A DNA stretch of 5,209 bases from Elusimicrobiaceae bacterium. GTDB lineage: Bacteria; Elusimicrobiota; Elusimicrobia; Elusimicrobiales; Elusimicrobiaceae. The DNA lies in NCBI GenBank assembly GCA_024405075.1, contig JAKSPG010000107.1:1-5209 (forward strand), given 5' to 3'. The notes beneath the pieces are model-generated. The model had not been told where the DNA came from and ran no database searches. It saw only the letters and a program-made list of their open reading frames with translations. Made by a program: the position numbers and the translations under genes. This document shows positions 5,068 to 5,209 of this stretch, one piece after another; the first letter of the stretch is position 1, and every line of letters starts with the position of its first letter.

Positions 5068-5206
5068 GGGCACTATGAAGTCCAAAAACAGTCGTTTGAA
5101 GGCACTATACCGCCGAGCTGATCCCTTGGCGGTGTGGTGCCGAGTGTTCGCCGTTCGCAAGAGCGGCAAACCACGGCTGTTATGTTTTGGGTTACTTCAT
5201 AGGCTC
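5068..5206 (+). ncRNA. Candidate structured RNA with a three-way junction, family unknown
   Basis: The segment folds almost completely. The closing helix pairs 5068-5071 with 5203-5206, 5073-5081 (CTATGAAGT) with 5194-5202, 5082-5087 with 5185-5190, and 5088-5095 with 5173-5180; only a bulged A and 3- and 4-nt bulges interrupt it. Inside are two hairpins. One is an uninterrupted 14-bp stem, 5101-5114 with 5128-5141, carrying a 13-nt loop. The other is a 7-bp stem, 5150-5156 with 5161-5167, closed by a GCAA (GNRA-type) tetraloop. Five G.U pairs occur, each of which would be an A.C mismatch on the minus strand, so the RNA is read from the plus strand. It could be a small RNA (a short 6S-like shape is conceivable) or the leader of a gene beyond the edge. 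The 3' end and any terminator lie outside the window. Confidence 0.6.
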
Positions 5207-5209
5207 AAA

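Noticed and set aside
4912..5121. Lys-rich 69-codon frame on the plus strand
   Set aside because: It starts only with TTG, has no ribosome binding site, its Lys content follows from the A-runs, and it ends inside the 14-bp hairpin of the structured RNA.
5068..5206. Retron msr-msd RNA
   Set aside because: The complementary ends recall a1/a2 arms, but there is no branch-point AGC after the first arm and no long msd stem, the helix continues inward, and no reverse transcriptase is in the window.
5052..5206. Structured segment read on the minus strand with an 11-T terminator tail
   Set aside because: The T-run after the closing stem is tempting, but all five G.U pairs become A.C mismatches on that strand and the GNRA loop is lost. 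Plus-strand function is favoured.

Overview
The window looks like an ordinary chromosomal stretch of a Gram-negative-type bacterium. The evidence is four or five tightly spaced genes, three Sec signal peptides, GGAGG-like ribosome binding sites, a sigma70-type promoter, and A/T homopolymers between GC-balanced genes. The two small Ala/Pro/Thr-rich exported proteins and the flavoprotein fit a gut Elusimicrobiota-like genome, but that placement is an impression and not demonstrated. No mobile element, CRISPR array, tRNA or rRNA was seen.

Left part (1-2966), read on the minus strand. At the left edge is the first 20 bases of a minus-strand gene with a clear ribosome binding site. Between it and the next gene (21-330) lie an A/T-rich inverted repeat, a long nested palindrome (92-154) and a strong intrinsic terminator (276-305). 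That terminator ends a two-gene operon of small exported low-complexity proteins: 209 aa (955-1584) and then 202 aa with six 9-residue Thr/Pro repeats (331-939). The operon has a TTGACA/TATACT promoter squeezed in just after the stop codon of a 442-aa secreted alpha/beta-hydrolase-like protein (1638-2966). No terminator separates the hydrolase from the operon, so read-through is plausible.

Divergent switch (2967-3002). Only 36 bp separate the hydrolase gene from a plus-strand flavoprotein gene. Each start codon sits about 7 nt downstream of a -10 hexamer and neither has a Shine-Dalgarno sequence, although every other gene start here has one. This suggests a face-to-face pair of leaderless promoters.

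Right part (3003-5209), plus strand. A 402-aa HI0933/YhiN/BaiN-type FAD oxidoreductase is followed 8 nt later by a 223-aa protein made of seven 24-residue MORN-variant (YwqK-type) repeats. After it comes a gene-free A/T-rich stretch. The window ends in an approximately 139-nt segment (5068-5206) that folds into a long bulged closing helix with two internal hairpins, one capped by a GNRA loop. Its G.U pairs occur only on the plus strand. I cannot assign it to a known RNA family, and it is the best candidate for something undescribed.
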